Shown here one piece after another: positions 19,613-28,001 of a stretch of DNA of 57,474 bases. The stretch is taken from assembly GCA_001314815.1 (NCBI GenBank), contig LJXT01000007.1, positions 1 through 57,474 of the forward strand, written 5' to 3'. The DNA is from Algoriphagus marincola HL-49 (GTDB taxonomy: Bacteria > Bacteroidota > Bacteroidia > Cytophagales > Cyclobacteriaceae). The notes beneath the pieces are model-generated. The model saw nothing but the letters and a program-made list of their open reading frames with translations. It searched no databases and was not told where the DNA came from. The translations under genes and the position numbers were made by a program. Each line of letters opens with the position of its first letter. The stretch's first letter is position 1.

Positions 19613-19638
19613 AAAAGGCCCTTTGCGGGCCTTTTTCT
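19613..19638. terminator. terminator between lepB and ung
   Basis: AAAAGGCCC (19613-19621) pairs with GGGCCTTTT (19627-19635), with T run after it; As on the other side let it serve the convergent ung gene too. Confidence 0.82.
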
Positions 19639-19651
19639 TTTGCTGTTTATT

Positions 19652-20314
19652 TCACCAGTCGATTGTTTTCAATCCTTGCTGTTCTAAATAGGCATTAGCC
19701 TGTGAGAAATGGCGACACCCTAAAAACCCACGATGGGCCGAAAGTGGGCTCGGGTGAGGAGCTTTCAATACCAGATGCTTTGACTGATCGATTAAATCAG
19801 CCTTTTTCCCCGCATAGGCTCCCCACAGCAAGAATACCACATTTGATTTGCCATCGCTGATCCTTTGGATCACCCGATCTGTAAATTCCTCCCAACCTTC
19901 TTTTTGATGTGAGCCTGCCTCACTCGCCCTGACTGTAAGCGTAGCATTCAACAGAAAAACCCCTTGTCGAGCCCAGCGGGTCAAATCACCATTTGGAGGC
20001 ATAGCTTTTCCTATATCCGATTGGATTTCTTTGAAAATATTTAGAAGACTTGGAGGAAAAGGAACTCCGGGCTTTACCGAAAAGGAAAGCCCATGCGCCT
20101 GACCGGGGCCATGATATGGATCTTGTCCTAGTATGACGACTTTCACTTGATCAAAGGGACACTGGTCAAACGCGTTGAAAATAAATTTACCTGGTGGAAA
20201 AACTGGCCCTTTCTCGTATTCAGACTTTACAAATGTCACTAGTTTTTTGAAAAACTCTTCATCAAAAATGTCGTTCAAAACATTATTCCAGGAATTTTCA
20301 ATTTTTACTTTCAT
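19652..20314 (-). CDS. ung: uracil-DNA glycosylase
   Basis: A 220-residue family 1 uracil-DNA glycosylase, which cuts uracil out of DNA. The water-activating loop GQDPYHG has the catalytic Asp65, and the leucine/minor-groove loop HPSPLSAHRG has His187. Length and motifs are standard. It is a single gene divergent from apaG; its start lies 11 bases from the -33 element of the apaG promoter. Confidence 0.96.
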   Translation of the reverse strand: MKVKIENSWNNVLNDIFDEEFFKKLVTFVKSEYEKGPVFPPGKFIFNAFDQCPFDQVKVVILGQDPYHGPGQAHGLSFSVKPGVPFPPSLLNIFKEIQSDIGKAMPPNGDLTRWARQGVFLLNATLTVRASEAGSHQKEGWEEFTDRVIQRISDGKSNVVFLLWGAYAGKKADLIDQSKHLVLKAPHPSPLSAHRGFLGCRHFSQANAYLEQQGLKTIDW

Positions 20315-20325
20315 AGGTAAAAGTA

Positions 20326-20355
20326 TTGATTTTCAAAGGCTTCATTGTATATTTG
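20326..20355 (+). promoter_or_regulatory. Bacteroidota-type promoter of apaG
   Basis: TTG (20326-20328), exactly 19 bases, then TATATTTG (20348-20355). A perfect consensus match. The predicted start of transcription, near 20361, lies after the ATG at 20345, which rules out that longer apaG start. Confidence 0.8.
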
Positions 20356-20377
20356 GAAACTTTTAATATTATTAAGA

Positions 20378-20764
20378 ATGGTCACAGCAATCACTCAGGG
20401 AATAGAAGTTAGTATAGAAGTCACCTATCAGGCCGAATTTTCTAGCCCTCTACAACATCATTATGTTTTCACCTACAAGGTAACCATTCATAATAAAAGT
20501 GACATTACCGTTCAATTGTTGCGAAGGAGATGGGAAATTTCTGATGCAGCGGAAAACCGAAAAATTGTGGAAGGTGATGGAGTGGTCGGACAGCAGCCCA
20601 CACTAGAACCCGGACAAAGTCATAGCTATGTATCAGGATGCAATCTTCGTTCTGGCTTGGGTAAAATGAAGGGTAGCTACACCATGCGAAAAGTCTATAA
20701 TGAGAAGGAATTCGATGTAGAAGTTCCTGAATTTCAAATGATTGCTAATATTTTTCACAATTAA
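20378..20764 (+). CDS. apaG: ApaG (CO2+/Mg2+ efflux protein-like)
   Basis: A 128-residue single-domain ApaG protein, a fibronectin III-like beta-sandwich. Family features include the N-terminal VTAITQGIEVSIEV, the YTI-type strand (VFTYKVTIHNKS), the RRRWEISDA motif and GVVGQQPTLEPGQ. In other bacteria ApaG affects metal-ion sensitivity, and its exact role is unsettled. I chose the ATG at 20378 because the promoter excludes 20345. It is followed six bases later by a methyltransferase. Confidence 0.9.
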   Translation: MVTAITQGIEVSIEVTYQAEFSSPLQHHYVFTYKVTIHNKSDITVQLLRRRWEISDAAENRKIVEGDGVVGQQPTLEPGQSHSYVSGCNLRSGLGKMKGSYTMRKVYNEKEFDVEVPEFQMIANIFHN

Positions 20765-20770
20765 GATTTC

Positions 20771-21550
20771 TTGATCAAGAGTCTATTTCCATTAAAAGGG
20801 TATTTTCAATATTGGCTTGAAAAAAAAAACAAAGCCTCTTTACAAAACCCTCACCTTTTTTCTTTAGTCTCTGAGTTGGAGATTTTTCTTGAGGAAAGAA
20901 AACACCTGGATCTTGACATCGAAGATTGGCGGGCTCAGTTACTTCAAAATCATCAAACTATTGAGGTCTTAGATCTGGGAGCAGGTTCTAAAAAAGTACC
21001 GTCTAATCGACGAAAAATCTCCGCAATCACAAAACACTCGACATCGGGAAGAAAATTCGCCCAACTCTACCAATACTTTGCCTCACTCACACCAGCTAAT
21101 CACCTTTTGGAATTGGGAACCTGCATGGGTCTCACTACCCGATACCTACACCGGGTTGCGAAGGGAAAGTTGGCTACCTTCGAAGGCTCAGAAGCTATCC
21201 AAAATACTGCGAAAAGGGGCATGGAAAGCAGCCAAGTAGAATTTATTCTTGGAGATATTAGCGATACCCTGCCAAGGTATTTGTCGGAAAATAATCAAGT
21301 GGACTTTGCGCTGGTAGATTCATCACATACCTATCAAAAAACCATAGAATTTACAGATTTACTGATGAAGCATTGTGACTCAAAAAGTATTTTGGCGATA
21401 GCCGACATCTATTGGTCCAAAGGAATGAATCGAGCCTGGCAGGAGCTGAAATCACGAAAAGAAGTCCAATTGAGTCTGGACTTTTATGAATGCGGGATTT
21501 TGATTTTTGATTATCCCGGAGAGAAATCTCACTTGATCTTGGATTATTGA
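20771..21550 (+). CDS. class I SAM-dependent methyltransferase
   Basis: A 259-residue protein that begins with TTG, six bases after apaG. The Rossmann-fold motif LLELGTCMGLTTRYL near residue 113 binds S-adenosylmethionine, and FALVDSSHTYQKT near 180 is like the acidic motif of O-methyltransferases. The first 90 residues are a helical extension not typical of small methyltransferases. The substrate is unknown. Its end overlaps the convergent TPMT-family gene by seven bases. Confidence 0.75.
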   Translation: MIKSLFPLKGYFQYWLEKKNKASLQNPHLFSLVSELEIFLEERKHLDLDIEDWRAQLLQNHQTIEVLDLGAGSKKVPSNRRKISAITKHSTSGRKFAQLYQYFASLTPANHLLELGTCMGLTTRYLHRVAKGKLATFEGSEAIQNTAKRGMESSQVEFILGDISDTLPRYLSENNQVDFALVDSSHTYQKTIEFTDLLMKHCDSKSILAIADIYWSKGMNRAWQELKSRKEVQLSLDFYECGILIFDYPGEKSHLILDY

Positions 21551-22131
21551 TTTTGAAGCATAAAAAACAACTCTGCCCCTCTTCTCGGAGGAATGGAATT
21601 GTAGCAGGGCTCCATTTTTATTATATCGAAGTATGTAGAGAATAGCTTTTCATAGTCCCTGATATTTCCACCAAATGGCGGACCTTGCTTTTCAAATTCT
21701 ACAGAAAACAACACTCCGACAATCTTTCCATTTGGTTTCAAGAGGGTTTTCATTTTTTCACAATAGGCCTCCCGCTGGTCCGGATGCAAAGCACAAAAGA
21801 AAGTCTGTTCTAAAATCAGGTCATAAACTCCTTCGTGGGTGAAAAAATCTTCGTTTAATAAGTTTTCATCTGGAAATTGAGGATTGGACTTACTAAATTT
21901 TGTTAAAGGGAATTTGGCGAAATCCAGCAAAAAAGTATTCTGGAAGCCTTTTTCAAATGCATAAGCAGCTTCATGCCCATTCCCTCCGCCGGGTATCAAG
22001 ACTTTGATTTCCCGATTCTCAATTTGGTCTAAATATTGTACTAGCGGTGTAGAAGCGTAACCGATATCCCAGCCCGTGGCACCTTGTTCATAGCGCTGGG
22101 TCCAGTAGCTCTCATCCAAATAATTCATCAA
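21544..22131 (-). CDS. thiopurine S-methyltransferase family protein
   Basis: A 195-residue SAM-dependent methyltransferase. The sequence WTQRYEQGATGWDIGYASTPL and the glycine-rich VLIPGGGNGHEA match the TPMT family, and FFCALHPDQREAY near residue 115 supports it. In bacteria such enzymes methylate sulfur, selenium or halide compounds; the substrate cannot be read here. It overlaps the neighbouring methyltransferase gene tail to tail. A second ATG one codon later is equally possible as the start. Confidence 0.8.
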   Translation of the reverse strand: MMNYLDESYWTQRYEQGATGWDIGYASTPLVQYLDQIENREIKVLIPGGGNGHEAAYAFEKGFQNTFLLDFAKFPLTKFSKSNPQFPDENLLNEDFFTHEGVYDLILEQTFFCALHPDQREAYCEKMKTLLKPNGKIVGVLFSVEFEKQGPPFGGNIRDYEKLFSTYFDIIKMEPCYNSIPPRRGAELFFMLQNQ

Positions 22132-22143
22132 GCCCTAAGATTT

Positions 22144-23073
22144 ATGGACTCAAATTTTGAAAAAGATTCTCAACCAAAAAAAGACCAAGGCAAAAATATC
22201 ATCATCATTGTCTTGGTGCTACTTGTAATCATCAGTGGGATCAAGCTTTACACTGATTACGTGGACAGGACCAAAAAGACGGAAGAAATCCTACTCTTAT
22301 CTACCGAAAACAATCAGCTGAATCAACGCCTGGACTCCGTGACTTATCAGTTGAATCTGCGTATTCAGGAAATCGAAAAGTTGGGTGGAGATATCGCCGC
22401 GCTTGAAGAAGTACGCGACCAATTGATAGCCGAGCGAAACTCCAATCGACAGCGCACAGCCAATGAAATTGCCGAACTCAATCGCCGAATTCAGTCATAC
22501 AATGGTATGCTTCAGGAAAAGGATCAGGAAATCCTAGAATTGAGAGCGATGAATCAGCAGCTCTATGCTGAGAATCAAGATCTCAAAACGACCCAAGCTG
22601 AAATCGAAGAAGAAGTCGCTCAACTGAACCTTCAGAAAGAGGATCTTCAGGCCAAGGTCAACGTTGCCTCCCTGCTGAAAGCAGAAAATATCACCATTGC
22701 AGCTATCAACAGAAGAGGTAAAGAACGGGTAGAGACCACCAAAGACTTTAGAAACCGACAGATCGAACGGATCAAAATCAGTTTCAATTTCTCTGAAAAC
22801 AAAGTAGCCCAGCCAGGCCCTAGAAACGTCTATGTTCAGATTCTTGCTCCCAATGAGCAACCGATTTTTGATGTGGCCAAAGGATCAGGCACATTCACTG
22901 TGAATGGGGCCGAGCAGTTCTACACCGTCAAGCAGGACATTCTTTTTGACAATACCGGAGAACCGCTGACCTTCTACTACGAAAAGGGTTCTGACTATGT
23001 ATCAGGAGATCATGAAGTCCGTATCTTTGTGGATGATTATCAGATTGGATCCAGAACATTCTCAGTGAAGTAA
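22144..23073 (+). CDS. membrane-anchored coiled-coil protein
   Basis: A 309-residue protein whose ATG at 22144 gives MDSNFEKDSQPKK, then one membrane helix (about 18-38, IIIIVLVLLVIISGI). A long coiled coil (about 45-190, heptads rich in Leu, Glu and Gln such as AEIEEEVAQLNLQKEDLQ) leads to a beta-rich C-terminal domain (190-309) with QPGPRNVYVQILAPNEQPIF. It should sit in the inner membrane with the coiled coil in the periplasm. A family common in Bacteroidota without known function. Confidence 0.75.
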   Translation: MDSNFEKDSQPKKDQGKNIIIIVLVLLVIISGIKLYTDYVDRTKKTEEILLLSTENNQLNQRLDSVTYQLNLRIQEIEKLGGDIAALEEVRDQLIAERNSNRQRTANEIAELNRRIQSYNGMLQEKDQEILELRAMNQQLYAENQDLKTTQAEIEEEVAQLNLQKEDLQAKVNVASLLKAENITIAAINRRGKERVETTKDFRNRQIERIKISFNFSENKVAQPGPRNVYVQILAPNEQPIFDVAKGSGTFTVNGAEQFYTVKQDILFDNTGEPLTFYYEKGSDYVSGDHEVRIFVDDYQIGSRTFSVK

Positions 23074-23094
23074 ACCATCACAGACATGTCTTTT

Positions 23095-23124
23095 AAGCCT
23101 CTCAAAATCAGAGAGGCTTTTTTT
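23095..23124 (+). terminator. terminator after the coiled-coil gene
   Basis: AAGCCTCTC (23095-23103) pairs with GAGAGGCTT (23111-23119), followed by Ts. Confidence 0.82.
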
Positions 23125-23156
23125 ATTGGATGAGAAAAATAGATAACAGAGGTTAT

Positions 23157-23187
23157 TTGGATAAAACCTAAAATCAACCTACTTTTG
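23157..23187 (+). promoter_or_regulatory. promoter of rpsF-rpsR-rplI
   Basis: TTG (23157-23159), 20 bases, TACTTTTG (23180-23187). The leader would be only about 30 bases, too short for the S6:S18 autoregulatory RNA known from other bacteria. Confidence 0.7.
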
Positions 23188-23224
23188 CGGTCTGTTTAAT
23201 AAATTTCACACAAACACATTCAAA

Positions 23225-23596
23225 ATGTTCCAAAGAAATTACGAGACGGTATTCATTTTAACTCCCGTTTTGTCTGATGTTCAGATGAAGGATACTGTCG
23301 ACAAGTTTGTAAACTTGTTAAAAGAAGAGGGGGCAGATGTGATCAATGTGGAAAATTGGGGTCTTAAGAAGATGGCTTACGCTATTCAGAAGAAGACAAC
23401 CGGTTTTTACGTATTGGTTGAGTACAAGGCGGATCCTACAGTGATCAAAAAGTTGGAGACTGAATTCCGACGCGACGAGAAAGTAATGCGATTCTTGACT
23501 ACCGTATTGGACAAGCATGCGATCGCTTACGGCGACAGAAGAAGAAAAGGAGAGTTTAACAAAAAATCCGAAGCTAAGGAGGAAGCTGCCCAATGA
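23225..23596 (+). CDS. rpsF: 30S ribosomal protein S6
   Basis: A 123-residue S6 that packs against S18 on the platform of the small subunit. The N-terminus [13 protein letters not shown] and the strand [16 protein letters not shown] are typical. The C-terminal tail is rich in Lys and Glu. Its stop overlaps the rpsR start by four bases, keeping the two partner proteins in step. Confidence 0.96.
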   Translation: MFQRNYETVFILTPVLSDVQMKDTVDKFVNLLKEEGADVINVENWGLKKMAYAIQKKTTGFYVLVEYKADPTVIKKLETEFRRDEKVMRFLTTVLDKHAIAYGDRRRKGEFNKKSEAKEEAAQ

Positions 23597-23844
23597 CACT
23601 ATTCAACGAACCAATCAACAGAGGCGAAGTAAAGAAGAAATACTGCCGATTCAAGAAGCACGGGATCAAGTATATCGATTACAAAGACCCTAACTTCCTT
23701 TTGAAATTTGTCAATGAGCAAGGAAAGATCCTTCCCAGAAGATTGACTGGTAACTCTGCAAAGTATCAGCGTAAAGTTGCACAAGCAGTGAAGAAAGCTA
23801 GACACCTAGCTTTACTACCATTTGTAACTGACGGATTGAAGTAA
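23593..23844 (+). CDS. rpsR: 30S ribosomal protein S18
   Basis: An 83-residue basic protein. The conserved pattern [19 protein letters not shown] near the N-terminus and [31 protein letters not shown] in the C-terminal half identify S18. It binds 16S rRNA with S6. Only one of the zinc-type cysteines (Cys18) seen in some S18 forms is kept. It is the middle gene of a three-gene ribosomal operon. Confidence 0.96.
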   Translation: MTLFNEPINRGEVKKKYCRFKKHGIKYIDYKDPNFLLKFVNEQGKILPRRLTGNSAKYQRKVAQAVKKARHLALLPFVTDGLK

Positions 23845-23880
23845 TTCACATCATCCTATCATTCTAAAAGCTAAACAGAA

Positions 23881-24324
23881 ATGGAAATTATACTAAAAAC
23901 AGACATCAAAGGTCTCGGCTATAAAAATGATTTGGTAAGTGTGAAGCCTGGATATGGACGCAATTACCTCATCCCTCAAGGATATGCCGTTTTGGCCACT
24001 TCTTCTAATAAGAAGATCCTAGCTGAAAACATCAAGCAAGCCGCTCACAAAGCTGAGAAAATCAAAGCAGATGCTGAGGAGATCGCAAGCAAGCTTTCTG
24101 GCGTAACGCTTGAAATCAAAGCTAAAATCGGTGAAACTGGAAAAATCTTCGGAAAAGTAACCACCCTTCAGATTTCTGACGCCTTGGCAGCACAAGGATT
24201 TGATATTGATCGGAAGAAGATCGCTATCAATACTCCTGTCGACGGTGCCGGTGAATTTGTAGCAGAGGTTGACCTTCACAGAGAAGTAAAAACTGACGTA
24301 AAATTCGTAGTAGTTGCTGAATAA
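23881..24324 (+). CDS. rplI: 50S ribosomal protein L9
   Basis: A 147-residue L9 that binds 23S rRNA near the L1 stalk. The N-terminal RNA-binding domain has LKTDIKGLGYKNDLVSVKPGYGRNYLIPQGYA, and a long central helix and the C-terminal domain (GKIFGKVTTLQISDAL) follow. It closes the operon with S6 and S18 and is followed by a strong terminator. Confidence 0.97.
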   Translation: MEIILKTDIKGLGYKNDLVSVKPGYGRNYLIPQGYAVLATSSNKKILAENIKQAAHKAEKIKADAEEIASKLSGVTLEIKAKIGETGKIFGKVTTLQISDALAAQGFDIDRKKIAINTPVDGAGEFVAEVDLHREVKTDVKFVVVAE

Positions 24325-24342
24325 TCTCGACTAGGTATCAAT

Positions 24343-24373
24343 AAAAAAGGGCTGATTTTTCAGCCCTTTTTTT
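24343..24373. terminator. terminator between rplI and the 83-residue gene
   Basis: AAAAAAGGGCTGA pairs with TCAGCCCTTTTTT across a short T-rich loop. The symmetry lets it serve both converging genes. Confidence 0.87.
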
Positions 24374-24375
24374 GT

Positions 24376-24627
24376 TTAGTTAAGTACCAAGATCTTCTCG
24401 AGATCTTCTACCAATTTCTTGGAAACAGCACGGCTGTTTTTCTCACGGGCTGCCTTAAACAATTCTAAGGCTTTCTCCGACTTCTCTACAAGTCCCACTG
24501 GGTTTTGGTCATTCTTGTAGCTAAACCAGCACCAAGACAATTCAGCAGCCAAAGATTCTCCCACCTTCAGCTTCTCAAGCTTGTTGACTGTTTCGATTAC
24601 AGTCTTTTCCATTTTTTCTACTTTCAT
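24376..24627 (-). CDS. conserved hypothetical protein, 83 residues
   Basis: A small, mostly helical, soluble protein: MKVEKMEKTVIETVNKLEKL, a Trp-containing middle (ELSWCWFSYKNDQNP) and a C-terminal helix. It could form a helical bundle or dimer. No family is recognised. It is a single-gene unit that converges on rplI and shares its terminator. Confidence 0.65.
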   Translation of the reverse strand: MKVEKMEKTVIETVNKLEKLKVGESLAAELSWCWFSYKNDQNPVGLVEKSEKALELFKAAREKNSRAVSKKLVEDLEKILVLN

Positions 24628-24837
24628 AGCTTTCGAGTTGTGTTTTCTTAAAATTCGAAGTAAAACAAGGTAAATATTTTCATTTTATCAATATAAGTAA
24701 CTGAATATTAACAGTATTGTAATTTTTCAATCGATTGCGGAGAAAAAATTAAGCGATTTTTTTTCATAATTTTTTTGTTCACTATATGAAGCGACCGTCG
24801 GTTTAAGTAAATAATTGAAAAATCTTTCCTGTCTAGC

Positions 24838-24868
24838 TTGGAAAAAAAAGTACAGAATTCTACCTTTG
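24838..24868 (+). promoter_or_regulatory. promoter of tRNA-Gln
   Basis: TTG (24838-24840), 20 bases, TACCTTTG (24861-24868). Transcription should begin near 24875, giving a pre-tRNA leader of about 35 bases. Confidence 0.75.
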
Positions 24869-24908
24869 TGTCACTTTAAGGGAGGTAGGAAGGACTACCA
24901 TCACAAAC

Positions 24909-24981
24909 TGGTCTATGGTGTAACTGGCAACACGTCTGATTTTGGTTCAGAAGAGTCTAGGTTCGAGCCCTAGTAGACCAA
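24909..24981 (+). tRNA. tRNA-Gln (TTG anticodon)
   Basis: The acceptor stem TGGTCTA pairs with TAGACCA, the D stem GTGT pairs with ACAC, the anticodon arm TCTGA-TTTTGGT-TCAGA places TTG at the anticodon, and the T arm CTAGG-TTCGAGC-CCTAG is perfect. The reading is CAA/CAG codons. The CCA end is not encoded and would be added by the cca product. A terminator follows within ten bases, so it is transcribed alone. Confidence 0.95.
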
Positions 24982-24986
24982 CAAAT

Positions 24987-25018
24987 AGCCCTAAATCGAA
25001 AGATTCAGGGCTTTTTTG
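24987..25018 (+). terminator. terminator of tRNA-Gln
   Basis: AGCCCTAAATC and GATTCAGGGCT flank a GAAA tetraloop and are followed by Ts. The stop codon of the convergent EcsC gene (25005-25007) lies inside the stem. Confidence 0.82.
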
Positions 25019-25733
25019 TTTCTAGCATCCGGAGTCGATAAGCATTCATTGCGTTCCTTCCTAGCTGCTCACTCAGCTTATAATTGGCCAAGGCTCCGAC
25101 AGGTGCACCTACGATGGGAATGAGTTGGGCAAGCTTAGCCAGATCAATATAATCGCGATAGTCTAGCTGAAAGGTACGCCAATCAAACTCATCATAAGTC
25201 TTCGGAAGACTCTCCTTAAACGAATCCCAATTTTCAATGCGCTCGATCAGTTCGTTCCGACGTTTTTGAGAGGAGAAGCTTAGCTGGAAAACATAGAGCA
25301 AAAAAAGCCTCTCCTGATAATTCTTGGTATCAAATCCATAGAGAGCAGCTATATCGAAGAGCATTTTCATCTTGATCGCCAGGAAAGCTGGAAAATCCGC
25401 AAAACCCATTAAAATCCCTCCTGCCCCCGTGATAGCCCCCTCTGCAGAAGCCGAATTCCGGTACCATTTGATTCGGGTCCGCACTTTCATTTCCCGCTCT
25501 TTCAAAGAAAGGCTTTCAGAAGCTTTCGGTACAATCCAAGAGGATCCCGTAATGACAGCTTTGACTATATTTTCAATGGCAGCGGTAACTACCTTGTGAA
25601 TTTTGTCCGGGATAATCTGATTAATTTTTCGCTGTACACCGTGAGTCAGCCTACCGCCTATGGAAGGTGGTTTTTTCATCTGAAAAAGCCAGGAGCTGAG
25701 CTCTGCATGTAGGTAGTGCTGATAGTTGTCCAT
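25005..25733 (-). CDS. EcsC family protein
   Basis: A 242-residue protein resembling EcsC. It has an amphipathic N-terminal half, then GAITGAGGILMGFADFPAFLAIKMKMLFDIAALYGFD, the family core with small residues and hydrophobic helices, and a C-terminal PIVGAPVGALANYKLSEQLG. EcsC relatives are linked to ABC exporter EcsAB in Firmicutes, but the biochemical role is unclear. No EcsA or EcsB is in the window. Its last codons are inside the tRNA terminator. Confidence 0.75.
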   Translation of the reverse strand: MDNYQHYLHAELSSWLFQMKKPPSIGGRLTHGVQRKINQIIPDKIHKVVTAAIENIVKAVITGSSWIVPKASESLSLKEREMKVRTRIKWYRNSASAEGAITGAGGILMGFADFPAFLAIKMKMLFDIAALYGFDTKNYQERLFLLYVFQLSFSSQKRRNELIERIENWDSFKESLPKTYDEFDWRTFQLDYRDYIDLAKLAQLIPIVGAPVGALANYKLSEQLGRNAMNAYRLRMLETKKP

Positions 25734-25819
25734 AAGATCTGTGAATTAAGAAACAAAACTTAATTAGTTTAAACTTACAGAATTGGATATTGATTCCTAA
25801 TCCATCTACTGATTTGGGC

Positions 25820-26839
25820 CTAAAACAATTTGGAAAGCGGCATTTTAGTCAAAAAATCCCCCGAATCTGTTTCATTCACAAAGTATAAATCACCATTTGA
25901 GGAAAAATTCATTGCCTTAAATTCCAACTTCACTTCCTGCAACATTCCATTGGAAAAGCGAGATAGAATATAATTTTCTTGGATTGATTGGTTTTCGACA
26001 GAGTAAGTTTGGTGTAAAAAAACTGAGGTATCTCCAGGCTGGTAAAAATCGAGACAATAATCTTCTAGGTACGAAACTTTTTTTTCTGCTGGCATTTGCA
26101 AATATTCAGGAGGCCTCACCCTCTTTTCATACTTCAAAAATTTAGACTTTGGCATTTCAATAGTTTGAATCTCCCTCCCTTTAAAATCATAAATAGTTAT
26201 TATTGGGGAGTATTTTTCTAGCACAAAGATTTTGCCCCCTGAGCTAGTTATTTCAGCCCAGTTTTCACTTTTAGGAACCAACAGATTAGTGGTATTTTTG
26301 GAAAGATCAGTGATAAATACGCCACCTGAGGAAGTTGAACTATCTTTAGTTCCACTCGCCCAATAAGAAATGAGAATTTCCTCAGAAAGGTGGAGTATTT
26401 TAACGGGATTAGAAAGATTGATACCATTAATCTTTAATCGATCATTTTTTATCCCAAATTTTCCTAAACTGTTCATCTCGCTTCCATTTTTCAAATAAAC
26501 AAACTCAGAATTATAAGGCAAAACAAAACTTACCGGATCATACCTATATACCATTCTTCCAATAGTATCCGGAGGGTTTAGTGCTATTTTTTTGAATTTT
26601 CCGTCATTTCCATCTAGCATAAAGACATCCTTACTATTAGAAATTTGGAATACAAGTAAATGTCCGGACTCAAAAACCTTGATTGGCCCACCAGACATTG
26701 GAATACGGGCACTCTTAATCAAATCCTGATAAATCCCAGATATGTTAAGTGGAAACTGTATGGCCGCTTTTTTATCAACTGAGGGAGTACATGAAATCAG
26801 GATCAAAAAACTACAGGCTACTGAAATCAAATATTTCAT
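25820..26839 (-). CDS. lipoprotein of beta-propeller-like appearance
   Basis: A 339-residue protein with a lipoprotein signal (lipobox LISC, Cys17). The mature part is almost all short beta strands alternating with turns, for example HLLVFQISNSKDVFMLDGNDGKF and KIFVLEKYSPIITIYDFKGREI, as in six-bladed propellers. It is the last gene of a run with the DUF4221 lipoprotein, overlapping it by 29 bases. The overall order (secreted peptide, DUF4221, this protein) suggests a shared job at the cell surface. The family is not known to me. Confidence 0.7.
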   Translation of the reverse strand: MKYLISVACSFLILISCTPSVDKKAAIQFPLNISGIYQDLIKSARIPMSGGPIKVFESGHLLVFQISNSKDVFMLDGNDGKFKKIALNPPDTIGRMVYRYDPVSFVLPYNSEFVYLKNGSEMNSLGKFGIKNDRLKINGINLSNPVKILHLSEEILISYWASGTKDSSTSSGGVFITDLSKNTTNLLVPKSENWAEITSSGGKIFVLEKYSPIITIYDFKGREIQTIEMPKSKFLKYEKRVRPPEYLQMPAEKKVSYLEDYCLDFYQPGDTSVFLHQTYSVENQSIQENYILSRFSNGMLQEVKLEFKAMNFSSNGDLYFVNETDSGDFLTKMPLSKLF

Positions 26840-28001
26840 ATTTTACTTTATCTTCATCGAGGTTTGTATAAAATATATTTGTCTTCGGTAAATAAAGACC
26901 ATATTCTGCAATAAATGCCTGATACAAATTATAAGTACTCCCAGGAAAAAGTATCTCTTCTAGTTTCTTAAAGCTATCATCAAGAACAATTATTGAAAAA
27001 GGATTTTTTAAAGTAGATTTATAATCAATAAGTTCACTTGGATTGTATGTGCGTCCTATAAATGCAAATCTATAATACAGTCGGCGATGCGGATCATAGA
27101 TCAATCTTGGATAATGAGTCTGTGAAATAGTCAGCCGGTCGGATTCCTCCTTACTCAAAGGATAGGTTGTCTTTTCGAAGCCTTTAGCAAGGCTACTCTT
27201 ACCCAAGTGCACTGACTTCAAATTGAAGTCTAAATCATAAACAAACAAAGAATCCGAGGCATACCAAGAAATAACAAATTCATCCAAATCATTGAGGGCT
27301 TTCGAATGTAGAGAGAATGAAAGTGGCATTGTGCTTCCACTGTATTCTGCAGGCATTTTCAAATGATCGATTTGTACAACAGAATCTTTTTCGAGGTAAT
27401 AAAGAAACTCAGGATGATGACTTTCAGAAAACTTTGGATTACCAGGTGGATTGCCCATTGTCAGATGAGAAAAATACAATTTACCTTTTAAGTAAACGGT
27501 GGGCATTGAGGGAGCAGAAGATTGATTATGGATTTTATCACGGGGGTTATCGGAATCAACCTCTGGTCTGTGCAGTGATATCAATTCCCTATCAGAATCA
27601 AACAATCCAAATCTAGACAATAAATACGCCGTAAAAACAAAAATGGAATCCTGATTATAAAAAAGTATCCCTTGGGTATTCCTTACCGGTGTAGGTCCAT
27701 CTTGAGGCACATTAAATCTTTTTTCAAGATTGCCATCTTTGAGGCTATAAAAATCAATAGAGGAGTTAACTTGATTTAGTATGACCAATTGCTCAATTTC
27801 ATCCACTCTACCAATATCAAAATAATTAAAATCATAGGAAGATTTAGCATCAATCTTCAAAATCAGGCTGTCTTTGAGATAGCTCTGGCTATCAATTGAG
27901 TCCACTGATCCATTTCCGCCTTCAGAACAAGCGAATAAGAAAAGTCCATAAAAAATCGGCAGGAATACAATCCTGCCAACAAAATTAATTTTACCAAACA
28001 T
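26811..28001 (-). CDS. DUF4221 family lipoprotein
   Basis: A 396-residue lipoprotein. With the ATG at 28001 the protein starts MFGKINFVGRIV, giving a short basic region, hydrophobic stretch and lipobox LFAC (Cys25); longer starts at 28019 or 28043 would bury the signal. The mature part is beta-rich with strands such as LKDSLILKIDAKSSYDFNYFDI and matches the DUF4221 type, a Bacteroidota family of predicted propellers without known activity. It overlaps the small peptide gene by about 11 bases and the next lipoprotein gene by 29. Confidence 0.7.
   Translation of the reverse strand: MFGKINFVGRIVFLPIFYGLFLFACSEGGNGSVDSIDSQSYLKDSLILKIDAKSSYDFNYFDIGRVDEIEQLVILNQVNSSIDFYSLKDGNLEKRFNVPQDGPTPVRNTQGILFYNQDSIFVFTAYLLSRFGLFDSDRELISLHRPEVDSDNPRDKIHNQSSAPSMPTVYLKGKLYFSHLTMGNPPGNPKFSESHHPEFLYYLEKDSVVQIDHLKMPAEYSGSTMPLSFSLHSKALNDLDEFVISWYASDSLFVYDLDFNLKSVHLGKSSLAKGFEKTTYPLSKEESDRLTISQTHYPRLIYDPHRRLYYRFAFIGRTYNPSELIDYKSTLKNPFSIIVLDDSFKKLEEILFPGSTYNLYQAFIAEYGLYLPKTNIFYTNLDEDKVKYEIFDFSSL

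Noticed and set aside
23188..23224. S6:S18 autoregulatory leader RNA before rpsF
   Set aside because: The space between the promoter and rpsF is about 35 bases and lacks the needed paired structure.
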